Positions 1 through 7,993 of a DNA stretch of 64,000 bases are shown one piece after another (within the stretch, counting starts at the first letter, position 1; each line of letters opens with the position of its first letter). Location: the NCBI RefSeq assembly GCF_009372215.1, contig NZ_LWRV01000080.1:1-64000 (forward strand), in the 5' to 3' direction. The position numbers and the translations under genes are program-made. Source of the DNA: Acinetobacter portensis. GTDB taxonomy: Bacteria; Pseudomonadota; Gammaproteobacteria; Pseudomonadales; Moraxellaceae. The notes under the pieces are model-generated. The model ran no database searches, was not told where the DNA came from, and saw only the letters and a program-made list of their open reading frames with translations.

Positions 1-159
1 ATTTATGACGGAAGTCTAATGAATAATAACAAATAATCCATTTATAAAAATGCAATTTCACAAAAAAATATTACTAAAAGAACAAATAATCAGTATGGTA
101 AATAGTATCTCTTCACAATTTTAAGTTATCATCATTCCAAATTTACTTTTACTAATTCC
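1..159. other. Window-edge non-coding stretch
   Basis: A+T-rich DNA before the first gene. The first 36 bases can be read on the plus strand as the last codons of an upstream gene ending in TAA near base 36, but the stretch is too short to identify. No clear ribosome binding site or promoter was seen for the gene at 160. Confidence 0.3.
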
Positions 160-1035
160 ATGAACATTCTTTCTATTTTTCGCTACACTCCTGAAAATAC
201 AATAAAAACAATAGCAAAAATAATTGCAAAGCTTGTAAACACTAAAAAAACAAGCGGTATGCTGTGGAAAACACGTATTAATCTTTCTATTTGCTACCCT
301 CATTTATCTGATGAAGAACTCGAAATTTTAGCGAAGAAAAGCGTGATCAACCAATGTATAAACTATGCAGAATCTTTGAAGTGTTGGGCAATGCCAACAG
401 ATTGGAATATTAAACAAATTAAAAAGGTCCGCGGTCTAGATATTCTTAAAGATGCTTTGGCGGACCCTACAGGTGCTTTGATTATTACTCCACATTTAGG
501 AAATTGGGAAATCATGAACCCGTGGGTACATCAATATGGCACACCAACCATTATGTACAAACCCATTAAAAATAAGACCATTGAAAATTTTGTACTCTCC
601 TCTAGAGAGCGGCTCAATACCACTATGGTACCAACAGATGCTTCTGGGGTTAAAGCTTTATTTAAAAATTTAAAACAAGGGGGATTCAGCGTTATCCTCC
701 CCGATCATGTTCCCGATCCTTCCGGGGGGATTGTTGCTCCATTTTTTGGAATTAATACACTTACAAGTACACTAGCCCCTAAATTAGCTCAAAAAACTAA
801 GTGCCGATTGATTTCAATGGTATGTATACGTTCGCAAAGTGATGATGGATACAACATCTATATTAATGATGCAGGCTTACAATACCCAAAACTTTATGAC
901 CCAGATGCATACACTTCAACCGCCACTATGAATAAAGTAGTAGAAAACCTAGTTAATCAATTCCCTGAACACTATATGTGGGGATATAAACGCTTTAGAG
1001 GCTCAAAAGAAACTGAAAAACTGTACACTTTATAG
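160..1035 (+). CDS. LpxL/HtrB-family lipid A (lysophospholipid) acyltransferase-like protein
   Basis: A 291-residue protein of the bacterial lauroyl/myristoyl acyltransferase family, which transfers acyl chains to lipid A precursors at the inner membrane. The HX4E catalytic motif is visible as PHLGNWE (H112, E117), followed by a LPDHVPDPSGG segment typical of the family. The length is close to that of LpxL enzymes, but the N-terminal membrane anchor is weak. The gene sits at the far end of the outer-core glycosyltransferase cluster from ilvE, which suits a role in lipooligosaccharide assembly. It converges on the minus-strand gene that ends at 1052. The exact acyl donor and position cannot be told from sequence. 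The ATG at 160 has no obvious Shine-Dalgarno sequence, but no better start is available. Confidence 0.75.
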   Translation: MNILSIFRYTPENTIKTIAKIIAKLVNTKKTSGMLWKTRINLSICYPHLSDEELEILAKKSVINQCINYAESLKCWAMPTDWNIKQIKKVRGLDILKDALADPTGALIITPHLGNWEIMNPWVHQYGTPTIMYKPIKNKTIENFVLSSRERLNTTMVPTDASGVKALFKNLKQGGFSVILPDHVPDPSGGIVAPFFGINTLTSTLAPKLAQKTKCRLISMVCIRSQSDDGYNIYINDAGLQYPKLYDPDAYTSTATMNKVVENLVNQFPEHYMWGYKRFRGSKETEKLYTL

Positions 1036-1051
1036 TTAGGACCGTATATTT

Positions 1052-1837
1052 TTATCTAAGACCTTTAAAGCGCTTGTAAATTTTAAATAAAAATTTAACT
1101 TTGAGTATGCAATTTAATATAGAACTACTACTTACATAGAAATTAGTACACGTCGTTGTATAAAAGTTTCTATTTTTTCTTTTATGTTCCAATACAGAAT
1201 ATGCATGTTGAGCTTTTATAAAACTATGATCAATTTTCCCACCACTTTTATGTAGTAAATGGAAATCAATTACATAATTTTTATATCCCAAATAATTTGC
1301 ATTTCTACAAATATCTAATCCATATAGATGGAATCCTTCCAAACCAAAGCTTGTGGATAGACTCACAGATCTATTTAAAACTAAAAAATTTTCATCAAGA
1401 CTAACTACTTCTTCTGGAAAATTTCCAATTTTTGAATTATAACCATGAGGATCAGTAATTCTTAAAATTATTTCTCCATTTTCTTTTTTTCCAGCATTTC
1501 CAATTACTGCCCAATTAGGATCTTGTAGCTCCAGCTCAGCTATACACTCATCCAATTTGTCGATATTATCGAATTTAAATACAATATCCTGATGACAAAA
1601 AATTAAATATTTACCACGAACATTTTTAAAAGCTTGATTTATTCCACTAAACCCATCTTCGGAATTTTGGCCTATATTATCAATATAAAAATACTCCACA
1701 TCCTCCCGATCAAAACCAGCTAATTTTGCACTTTGTATCATTTCCAAATATTCTTCAAAATTAGTAACTAAGGTACAGAAACTATACTTTTTTATAAAAG
1801 TACAAGTAGAGTCAAGTTTAGAGTAATGTGGTGTCAC
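1052..1837 (-). CDS. Putative GT-A fold glycosyltransferase of the outer-core locus
   Basis: A 261-residue protein with a GTG start (1837) preceded by a weak GGGA. The pattern resembles GT2-like glycosyltransferases. An N-terminal strand is followed by IDN around residue 53. GKYLIFCHQDIVF around residues 75-87 has the hydrophobic-strand-then-acid layout of a nucleotide-sugar binding DxD region, here reduced to QD. A later GFHLYGLDIC stretch with a His-rich end recalls the acceptor side of such enzymes. No signal peptide is seen. The DNA is clearly A+T-rich, as is usual for exchanged surface-polysaccharide genes. The donor and linkage cannot be inferred, and the family call is tentative. Confidence 0.5.
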   Translation of the reverse strand: MTPHYSKLDSTCTFIKKYSFCTLVTNFEEYLEMIQSAKLAGFDREDVEYFYIDNIGQNSEDGFSGINQAFKNVRGKYLIFCHQDIVFKFDNIDKLDECIAELELQDPNWAVIGNAGKKENGEIILRITDPHGYNSKIGNFPEEVVSLDENFLVLNRSVSLSTSFGLEGFHLYGLDICRNANYLGYKNYVIDFHLLHKSGGKIDHSFIKAQHAYSVLEHKRKNRNFYTTTCTNFYVSSSSILNCILKVKFLFKIYKRFKGLR

Positions 1838-1882
1838 CTAGTAATCCCATGTATCGTATTTATAAATTTCAACTTCATCTTT

Positions 1883-1922
1883 ATTAAATCATTAAAATAT
1901 ATTAATTATCTAATGATTTAAT
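1883..1922. repeat. 12-bp perfect inverted repeat between two minus-strand genes
   Basis: Bases 1883-1894 (ATTAAATCATTA) are exactly complementary to 1911-1922, with a 16-base loop. It lies just downstream of the gene ending at 1941 and before the gene starting at 1837. The hairpin would be A/T-dominated, so it is at best a weak transcript end. Confidence 0.5.
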
Positions 1923-1940
1923 TCCTAAATATTAGATAAC

Positions 1941-2852
1941 TCATTTAATAACAGATAAAATTTTCTTTCTCAATGAATTAAAACGGAACATATTTATCTT
2001 TCGCATAATAGATTCAATCAAACCAATTCCATATTTTGGACGTAAAAAGTTTTTTAAAATATTTATTCTTATCTCAACCTCATCTATTTTTTCAAAGTTT
2101 TGACATTCCCATACATCAAAATCATGTTTCACATCACTTAAATAAAACTTTTTTTCTATTTTATTTAAGTGGTTAACAACAAAGTCATTACGATTATATT
2201 TATATGAAATTGCTTTATATGTTGGATTCAAACACAGATAAACAGATAAAAGCCTTTCAAAAACAAATGGATAAAAACAGGCCTCCGATAAATCATATTG
2301 AGCATCATTAAAAATTTTAGTTTTCAAATTTTCATTTTCGTCAATTGTTTTCTCTAGCCTCTTAAGAAAGCATATAAAATTATCTATAAATTCTTTTTTT
2401 CCAACCCAATAATTACAATAGACTACCTGACTCTCAGTTTGGCGAGATAAAGAACTTGCTTTAAAATCTATACCAGATTTTTCAAACAATTCATCTACTA
2501 TATTCAATATACCAGGATGATTAAGCTCCGACTGCTCCCACATATTCATATACTTATAAACCAACATAGGAAATGGGTTAAATAAGTAAACATCATACCC
2601 TTGATTATCGCTAATAAAGTCTTTTACCTGGTGAATTTTCAACCCTACTTTCTGCTCAAACTTTGGTGAAAATAAACCAAAATAATCATCATTATTTGCA
2701 TGAACAATAAGCTCATCATAAAAGCGTATTAAATGTGCAGTTTCACGTTTTAAAAACTCAGGATTTTCCCGACAATCAAAAGTTAATAAACCTGAAGCAT
2801 CTTTTGCAGCAGTGTTTTCATCATATTGGATTTGATATAAATTAATGTTCAT
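1941..2852 (-). CDS. Protein of unknown function in the outer-core locus
   Basis: A 303-residue protein I do not recognise. It has no signal peptide and no convincing membrane segment. The sequence begins MNINLYQIQYDENT and includes a conserved-looking aromatic stretch YLFNPFPMLVYKY around residues 90-102, soon followed by WEQSELNHPGI. The C-terminal end is basic (RPKYGIGL, then KINMFRF). The position among glycosyltransferases and the A+T-rich composition suggest a role in outer-core sugar biosynthesis or transfer, by context only. It is divergent from the GT2 gene at 2937, with 84 bases between them. Confidence 0.6.
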   Translation of the reverse strand: MNINLYQIQYDENTAAKDASGLLTFDCRENPEFLKRETAHLIRFYDELIVHANNDDYFGLFSPKFEQKVGLKIHQVKDFISDNQGYDVYLFNPFPMLVYKYMNMWEQSELNHPGILNIVDELFEKSGIDFKASSLSRQTESQVVYCNYWVGKKEFIDNFICFLKRLEKTIDENENLKTKIFNDAQYDLSEACFYPFVFERLLSVYLCLNPTYKAISYKYNRNDFVVNHLNKIEKKFYLSDVKHDFDVWECQNFEKIDEVEIRINILKNFLRPKYGIGLIESIMRKINMFRFNSLRKKILSVIK

Positions 2853-2897
2853 TTCTTCTAATCTTGAATTTTGCTATCTAACTATTTGTAACCCTAA

Positions 2898-2903
2898 TAT
2901 AAT
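2898..2903 (+). promoter_or_regulatory. Perfect -10 hexamer for the GT2 gene
   Basis: TATAAT at 2898-2903 would start transcription near 2910. That is almost on the first possible ATG (2913) and favours translation from the ATG at 2937. No good -35 is seen at the ideal spacing; the nearest is TTGCTA at 2871-2876. Confidence 0.4.
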
Positions 2904-2936
2904 ACTTAGCTAATGTACAGTTTGATTTTTCAACCA

Positions 2937-3830
2937 ATGAAACTTTCTATTCTTATTGTTAATTACAATACCGAAAAATTTATCTTAAATTTTTTAAATG
3001 ATTTACATCAACAGACACTTGATCCAAGTATCTATGAAATTGTCATTGTTAATAATGTACAAAATAATATCTTAGAAAAAACTATTAACGACTCAGGATT
3101 AAAAAAGTCACTGAATATTAATTTAGTTCAATCCGAAAACAACATTGGCTTTGGTTGTGCCATGAACCTAGCTGCAAAAAATGCACAAGGTCAACATTTG
3201 CTCATCGCAAACCCTGACCTAAGAATGATGCAAAATGATTATCTAGAATCTCTACTACAACATACTAAATCAAACAAAGATTACGGTCTTATTACAACCC
3301 AGCTTATAAATGATGACCAAGAAGATAAATCTGAATTTTACGATTTCGAATTCCACGAGACATTTGGTTTTACAGATAAAATAGCTTGGTTTAGTGGAGC
3401 ACTATTGCTAATCCGCACAGATACTATGAAAAAAATTCAAGGCTTTGACCCTGATTTTTTCATGTACTGTGAAGATGAAGATTTATGCTTACGCGTAAAA
3501 AAACTTGGCTTAAAACTTATAAAAGTTAATGATTTAAAAATGTATCACAAAGGTGGTTCTAGCGAGCCTTATCAAAACTATGATTTCTTTTATCGTTGGT
3601 ATCGCTCTCAAATTTTATTCGCCTACAAACATTTTTCAAAGGATCAATTTGATCAACTAATTGAAAAACTTAACAAGAAATCAATTTGGAAATCCGCTTT
3701 ATATAAAATTCTTAAAGTATTACTACCAACAAAACGTCATAAATTCCAATACGCTCAATGGTCTGCAATGAAAGATGTAACAAACAGAACTTTGAACGAA
3801 TCTGTGGAATGGTTATACTTTAAATTATAA
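2937..3830 (+). CDS. GT2-family glycosyltransferase (rhamnosyltransferase WbbL-like)
   Basis: An inverting GT-A transferase of the GT2 family. The N-terminus MKLSILIVNYNTEKF is the classical opening strand. It is followed by NNIGFGCAMN, a nucleotide-sugar loop ending in NPDL (the DxD position), a GALLLIR acceptor region, and FFMYCEDEDLCLR with the likely catalytic acid. This layout is that of WbbL-type dTDP-rhamnosyl and related transferases, though the sugar is not certain. The start at 2937 is chosen because homologues begin at this strand; an in-frame ATG at 2913 would add eight residues and almost coincides with the predicted transcription start. Forms a two-gene plus-strand unit with the next gene. 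Confidence 0.8.
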   Translation: MKLSILIVNYNTEKFILNFLNDLHQQTLDPSIYEIVIVNNVQNNILEKTINDSGLKKSLNINLVQSENNIGFGCAMNLAAKNAQGQHLLIANPDLRMMQNDYLESLLQHTKSNKDYGLITTQLINDDQEDKSEFYDFEFHETFGFTDKIAWFSGALLLIRTDTMKKIQGFDPDFFMYCEDEDLCLRVKKLGLKLIKVNDLKMYHKGGSSEPYQNYDFFYRWYRSQILFAYKHFSKDQFDQLIEKLNKKSIWKSALYKILKVLLPTKRHKFQYAQWSAMKDVTNRTLNESVEWLYFKL

Positions 3831-3858
3831 TTGAATCATTATTCTATTGGGAAATCAC

Positions 3859-4551
3859 TTGAAAGCTTACGATATTACGCTTTGCTTAACTATTGGCAAA
3901 CGACCAGAATTACTTCGTCAAACATTAAATAGTTTGCTTTCAAAAGCTCAATTTAAGCAAATTATTGCAATAAATGATTTTCGTGATGAAGAAACCAATC
4001 AAGTTTTTAAAGAACTTTGCCCTGATGGATTACTCATCACCCTCCCCAATCAAGTTGGTCATCATAAAGCAGTAGATGAAATGTACTCAAAAGTTCAAAC
4101 AGAATACATATTTCACTGTGAAGATGACTGGCTATTTGACCAATCTATCGAATTTGAAAAATATTTTGAAATACTTAAAGAAAATCCTAAAGCAACACAA
4201 GTATGCTTTCGCAAATGGACTGATTTTCCCTTTTCAGAAGAGCAAAAATCAAAAATTCAATTTATTAAGTCTTCACCACTGAACTTAGCAAGATTTGATA
4301 GCATGCATGATCAATGGCATGGCTTTACTTTCAATCCACATCTTGCCTCTATTGAATTATGGAAAAGCATGCCAAAGGGCTTTAGCGAGTTTAAAAAAGA
4401 ACGGCACGTTTCACGTTGGCTTCGCGCACAACAACGTTACGTCCTATTTCTTGAAAATGGTATTTGCCACCATATTGGGGAAGATGATAGCGTTGCAAAT
4501 GCTTCGAAAAAATCTTGGTTTGCAAAATGGAAAGGTAAAATTTTCGGTTAA
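3859..4551 (+). CDS. GT2-like glycosyltransferase with a TTG start
   Basis: The protein is about 230 residues and opens with LKAYDITLCLTIGKRPELLRQ, a GT2-type first strand. It has INDF around residue 38 and a clear acidic motif FHCEDDWLF in the position of the DxD metal/nucleotide site. Near the C-terminus HHIGEDDS follows. No ATG fits. TTG at 3859 has GGGA six bases upstream; TTG at 3847 is the only other choice. It lies 28 bases after the previous gene and its stop abuts the stop of the convergent GT25 gene. The specific donor and linkage are unknown. Confidence 0.7.
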   Translation: MKAYDITLCLTIGKRPELLRQTLNSLLSKAQFKQIIAINDFRDEETNQVFKELCPDGLLITLPNQVGHHKAVDEMYSKVQTEYIFHCEDDWLFDQSIEFEKYFEILKENPKATQVCFRKWTDFPFSEEQKSKIQFIKSSPLNLARFDSMHDQWHGFTFNPHLASIELWKSMPKGFSEFKKERHVSRWLRAQQRYVLFLENGICHHIGEDDSVANASKKSWFAKWKGKIFG

Positions 4552-5349
4552 TTAAAATTTATTCGGATCAACCAAAATTTCTCTCTTCACTCCAAATCCT
4601 AAGTATTGCAATTGACGAAGACCTAAATTAATTTGGGTCTTTATTCTCCTCATTTTGAATTGTGATTTCTCATTTGTAGTTAAATCAAAATTCAATTTAT
4701 TCTTTACTTGTGCAATCACAGACTCATGAATATATTTACATGGGACTTTATATTCAGGGCACTTGTCACTTTGTAATAATGCTGCAGGTTCAATTTGATA
4801 AGCTTTTAATTCATAACAACTATGAATAAACTCATCAGATAAGCCAATGGCACGTTTACCCATAAAATCTAATAAAATTTTAGCTCCAGTCGGATATAAC
4901 ACATACCCTCCCGTCCCACTTCGATCGATATAAATTTCAAGAAGGTTGTAGTTATTATTAGCCAGAGAATATGTCGATTTTTTTGCAACTGTTTTCTTTC
5001 GACCATGTACTTCTAAATTCACATAATCTAATTCTTTGAGTTGCATTAAATCATTTAAAATATTTTTGAAATCTTTAACTAAAATTGCATCATCTTCTAA
5101 AACAACACAAGGTTCATTATGCTCAACAATATAATCCCATGCTTTTTTATGGCTTAAGAAGCAAGCTAGTTCAGACTGTTTCAAAGGACGCTGACCACCA
5201 AAGGCTATACGCTTATATTCCTCCTCTGAAAAATCATTAATTGATATAGCTGGTAAACGCTCGAACTCCAAACCTAAATCTTTAAATTGAGCTTGTTGTT
5301 GAGCTAAACGATCTTTTGATTGATCTAAATTAATTAATAAAACTTTCAT
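4552..5349 (-). CDS. GT25-family lipooligosaccharide glycosyltransferase
   Basis: A 265-residue member of glycosyltransferase family 25 (LOS biosynthesis enzymes such as LpsA/Lex2B/LgtB). The opening MKVLLINLDQSKDRLAQQ is the family signature, followed by FLSHKKAWDYIVEHN and the acidic motif VVLEDDAIL (the DxD-like site). GTGGYVLYPTGAKILLD follows, as in family members. It probably adds hexose to the outer core. It lies 14 bases downstream of another GT25 gene with which it shares sequence pattern, suggesting an old duplication. Confidence 0.85.
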   Translation of the reverse strand: MKVLLINLDQSKDRLAQQQAQFKDLGLEFERLPAISINDFSEEEYKRIAFGGQRPLKQSELACFLSHKKAWDYIVEHNEPCVVLEDDAILVKDFKNILNDLMQLKELDYVNLEVHGRKKTVAKKSTYSLANNNYNLLEIYIDRSGTGGYVLYPTGAKILLDFMGKRAIGLSDEFIHSCYELKAYQIEPAALLQSDKCPEYKVPCKYIHESVIAQVKNKLNFDLTTNEKSQFKMRRIKTQINLGLRQLQYLGFGVKREILVDPNKF

Positions 5350-5363
5350 CTTTTATTCAATCT

Positions 5364-6110
5364 TTAAGTCGAACAAATTTTATTTTTTAAAGCTTTCAAT
5401 TTATTACCCCACATTCTTTTTTGACGTGGCCAACGCTTACCTACACGCTGTCTAACTGCTGTTGAATTTACTTTAACAGCATCAATATCACTTTCAGCAC
5501 CATTTGGTTGAACTAATGGAGGATAAATTGAATATCCTTTACTTAAATCTGTTAACCAACTTTGTAAAGCAACATCAATAGGCGCATTAATTTGAATCAA
5601 ATCATGCTGAAATGCTTGAGCACCCTCTCGCGACCAAACCAACCCTAAAGTTAATACAGGGAAGTAATAGGCTTTTAAAAGCTGATGTTGCTCAATTTGA
5701 TGCATCTGTTTGCTTAACTTGCGCTTAGTACTACCAATATTAATGAGGTACCAACCTTTTTGATTTTGCTCTAGCCATTGTACTGTCTTCTTAACTGTCG
5801 CAACTAAATCAGAAATCACTTCAAGATCATCTTCAACAACAATGACAAAGTCATAATCAGAAGCTAAAAACTCAGATACACATCGTTTATGGCTTAAATA
5901 GCACCCGATTTCAGCACCTAATAAATCACGGCCCATAAGCGCATTCGCTTGTGAACTATTATAAGATTCATACGTTTTAACATCTAACTTACGGCCATCA
6001 ACAGCTGAAATACGTTCAAACTCAATATTATGCTTTTTTAACTCGGCTGATGCTTGCGCTAAACGATCAGTACTTGAGTCTAAATTAATTAAATAAACAC
6101 CTAGTTTCAT
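5364..6110 (-). CDS. GT25-family lipooligosaccharide glycosyltransferase
   Basis: A second GT25 enzyme, 248 residues from the preferred ATG at 6110, which has GGA seven bases upstream; an ATG at 6122 would add MELK. The family features are MKLGVYLINLDSSTDRLAQ, CYLSHKRCVSEF, and the acidic VIVVEDDLEV motif. The start and end of the protein match the neighbouring GT25 gene in layout but the middle is diverged, so the two probably act on different acceptors or donors. It lies 21 bases downstream of the DxD transferase gene and is likely cotranscribed with it. Confidence 0.85.
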   Translation of the reverse strand: MKLGVYLINLDSSTDRLAQASAELKKHNIEFERISAVDGRKLDVKTYESYNSSQANALMGRDLLGAEIGCYLSHKRCVSEFLASDYDFVIVVEDDLEVISDLVATVKKTVQWLEQNQKGWYLINIGSTKRKLSKQMHQIEQHQLLKAYYFPVLTLGLVWSREGAQAFQHDLIQINAPIDVALQSWLTDLSKGYSIYPPLVQPNGAESDIDAVKVNSTAVRQRVGKRWPRQKRMWGNKLKALKNKICST

Positions 6111-6131
6111 TTTTAATTCCATTTAGACCAA

Positions 6132-6914
6132 TTATTGCCAAGCATCTTTAATCCACTGCGAAGGCAGCACGTAACGATACCATTTACCACCACCGCCATT
6201 AATTGCATCAGGTGGATTAATTTCACCATGAAATACAATAACCTTTACACCTTCTGGTTTTACAGGTGGCTTAAAAAACGCCATTGGAATTTTTTGTAAG
6301 CAGTGATATTTGTAACTTTTACACCAACTATCAGGCCAATACGTTTGCTTACCCTCTTTATCTACATACCAAGATAAATAAGCTTGTTCATTGCGGAATT
6401 TCTCGCGTATTTCATCGAAATTTTCACGAAAATACGGAAGTAACCCCGGGAAAGCACCCAACTTAAAACGATAAACAGAACTATTACCTGTAATACGCCA
6501 AGGACGTTTCCAATCGTGGATAATTAAAAAATCACCGGGATAAGTGAAAAACTCATCCATATTGTCTACAATCACAACATCTAAATCGAGGAATAATGCA
6601 TTCCCTTTTAAACCATACAAATCCGGCTCAAATGTAGAAAGTTTATTCCAACCACGTTCAGGACTGCCTTCAGGTAATGCAAGTGGTGGAATTGGGAAGC
6701 ATTGAACTTCAGGATTAATTCCTTCTGTTCTATCCGTCAAACAGACCATTTTAAAGTCAACAGTCGTGTGACGCTTTACCATGTTGTACAAACGATTGAC
6801 GTATTCAGAACCATATTTAGTTCCCCACTTCATGCACAACACAATATTTTGATCTTGTTGTTCTGTTGTACTTATAACATCATCATTTTCATGTAAAGAC
6901 ATGCTTATAAACAT
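6132..6914 (-). CDS. DxD-type glycosyltransferase, first gene of the locus next to ilvE
   Basis: A 260-residue protein with a clear DxD nucleotide-sugar motif in FLDLDVVIVDN (D110, D112), preceded by a WNKLSTFEPDLYGL segment as in GT8/GT32-like retaining transferases. The middle region (WRITGNSSVYRF) and C-terminal KVIVFHGEINPP complete the fold. Its location immediately beside ilvE is where Acinetobacter outer-core loci place a conserved first transferase, so it may add an early core residue. The ATG at 6914 directly abuts an AGGTGG; an in-frame ATG at 6902 is 12 bases from it, so the start is unresolved. It heads a three-gene minus-strand unit with the two GT25 genes. Confidence 0.75.
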   Translation of the reverse strand: MFISMSLHENDDVISTTEQQDQNIVLCMKWGTKYGSEYVNRLYNMVKRHTTVDFKMVCLTDRTEGINPEVQCFPIPPLALPEGSPERGWNKLSTFEPDLYGLKGNALFLDLDVVIVDNMDEFFTYPGDFLIIHDWKRPWRITGNSSVYRFKLGAFPGLLPYFRENFDEIREKFRNEQAYLSWYVDKEGKQTYWPDSWCKSYKYHCLQKIPMAFFKPPVKPEGVKVIVFHGEINPPDAINGGGGKWYRYVLPSQWIKDAWQ

Positions 6915-6934
6915 CCACCTATCTAGTGCTAAAC

Positions 6935-6943
6935 ATCATATCA
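6935..6943 (-). promoter_or_regulatory. Candidate extended -10 promoter for the outer-core genes
   Basis: Minus-strand TGATATGAT at 6943-6935 is an extended -10 (TGn plus TATGAT), placing the start of transcription about 15 bases before the gene at 6914. The -35 position is not conserved. Confidence 0.4.
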
Positions 6944-7007
6944 CAGTCTTTTCGCGTTTTTATTTTTGAAATAAGAAAACCAGATTACCTATCAAATTTT
7001 CTAGAAT

Positions 7008-7035
7008 AAAAAAGGACTCTTCCGAGTCCTTTTTT
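7008..7035 (-). terminator. Intrinsic terminator after ilvE
   Basis: The stem AAAAGGACTC/GAGTCCTTTT with a TTCC loop is flanked by A and T runs. It lies 14 bases beyond the ilvE stop on the minus strand and separates ilvE from the outer-core genes. Confidence 0.85.
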
Positions 7036-7048
7036 ATTCTGTTTAAAC

Positions 7049-7975
7049 TTATTTTACGTAAGTTAACCAGTGGGCATATTTAGGGTCTTTGCCTTGAACA
7101 GCATCAAAATAAGCTTTTTGAATTTGTGTTGTGATTGGACCACGTACACCTTCGCCAATTTGACGGTCGTCATATTCACGAATAGGTGTTACTTCTGCAG
7201 CAGTACCTGTAAAGAATGCTTCATCGGCAATGTAGAACTCATCACGAGTAATACGGCGCTCTACAACATCATAACCAAGATCTTTTGCAATTGTGATAAT
7301 AGTTTGACGTGTAATACCGTCTAATGCACCACCAGCAACATCTGGTGTATGAATCACACCATCACGTACCATAAATACGTTTTCACCAGAACCTTGGCAC
7401 ACATAACCTTGTGGATCTAAAAGCATTGCTTCATCGTAACCTGAATGAGCAACTTCTTGATGCGCAAGAATAGATAATGTGTAGTTACCAGATGCTTTTG
7501 CTTTACACATTGTCACGTTAGGATGATGGTGTGTAAATGATGAAGTTTTAACACGAATACCCTTCGCCATTGCTTCTTCACCAAGGTAAGCACCCCAGCT
7601 CCAAGCAGCAACAACAGAGTGAATTGTGTTATCTGTTGCAGCAATACCTAGCTTTTCCGAACCAATAAAAATAATTGGACGTAAGTAGCAAGATGCTAAT
7701 TTATTTTCACGAACAACGTCGATTTGCGCTTGTTCTAATGCCGCTTGATCAAATGGAACTTTCATTTGATAAATTTTTGCAGAATTTAATAAACGCTTAG
7801 TGTGTTCTTTTAAACGGAAAATAGCCGTTCCATTCGGGGTTTCATAAGCACGGACACCTTCAAACACACCCATGCTGTAATGCAAAGTATGTGTTAATAC
7901 GTGAGTTTTCGCCTCACGCCAATCTACTAATTGTCCATCTTGCCAAATAAAACCATCACGATCAGCCAAATTCAT
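7049..7975 (-). CDS. ilvE: Branched-chain amino acid aminotransferase
   Basis: Transfers the amino group between glutamate and the 2-oxo acids of leucine, isoleucine and valine, using PLP, in the cytoplasm. The class IV aminotransferase features are GVFEGVRAYE near the N-terminus, YLRPIIFIG, and KAKASGNYTLS carrying the PLP lysine. They continue with EAMLLDPQGYVCQGSGENVF and FFTGTAAEVTPI. It is 308 residues, normal for the family. The ATG at 7975 has GGAG eight bases upstream, so it is preferred to the GTG at 7984. It follows glnE by 18 bases and is probably cotranscribed. ilvE marks one border of the Acinetobacter outer-core locus. Confidence 0.95.
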   Translation of the reverse strand: MNLADRDGFIWQDGQLVDWREAKTHVLTHTLHYSMGVFEGVRAYETPNGTAIFRLKEHTKRLLNSAKIYQMKVPFDQAALEQAQIDVVRENKLASCYLRPIIFIGSEKLGIAATDNTIHSVVAAWSWGAYLGEEAMAKGIRVKTSSFTHHHPNVTMCKAKASGNYTLSILAHQEVAHSGYDEAMLLDPQGYVCQGSGENVFMVRDGVIHTPDVAGGALDGITRQTIITIAKDLGYDVVERRITRDEFYIADEAFFTGTAAEVTPIREYDDRQIGEGVRGPITTQIQKAYFDAVQGKDPKYAHWLTYVK

Positions 7976-7993
7976 GAAACACACTCCAAATTT

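Noticed and set aside
26..3830. Possible insertion sequence remnants in the A+T-rich outer-core locus
   Set aside because: No transposase motif or terminal inverted repeats were seen; the A+T bias is typical of such loci.
4076..4555. Two open frames inside the GT2-like gene
   Set aside because: They lie in other frames of a gene whose protein shows family motifs, have no ribosome binding sites and read as shadows.
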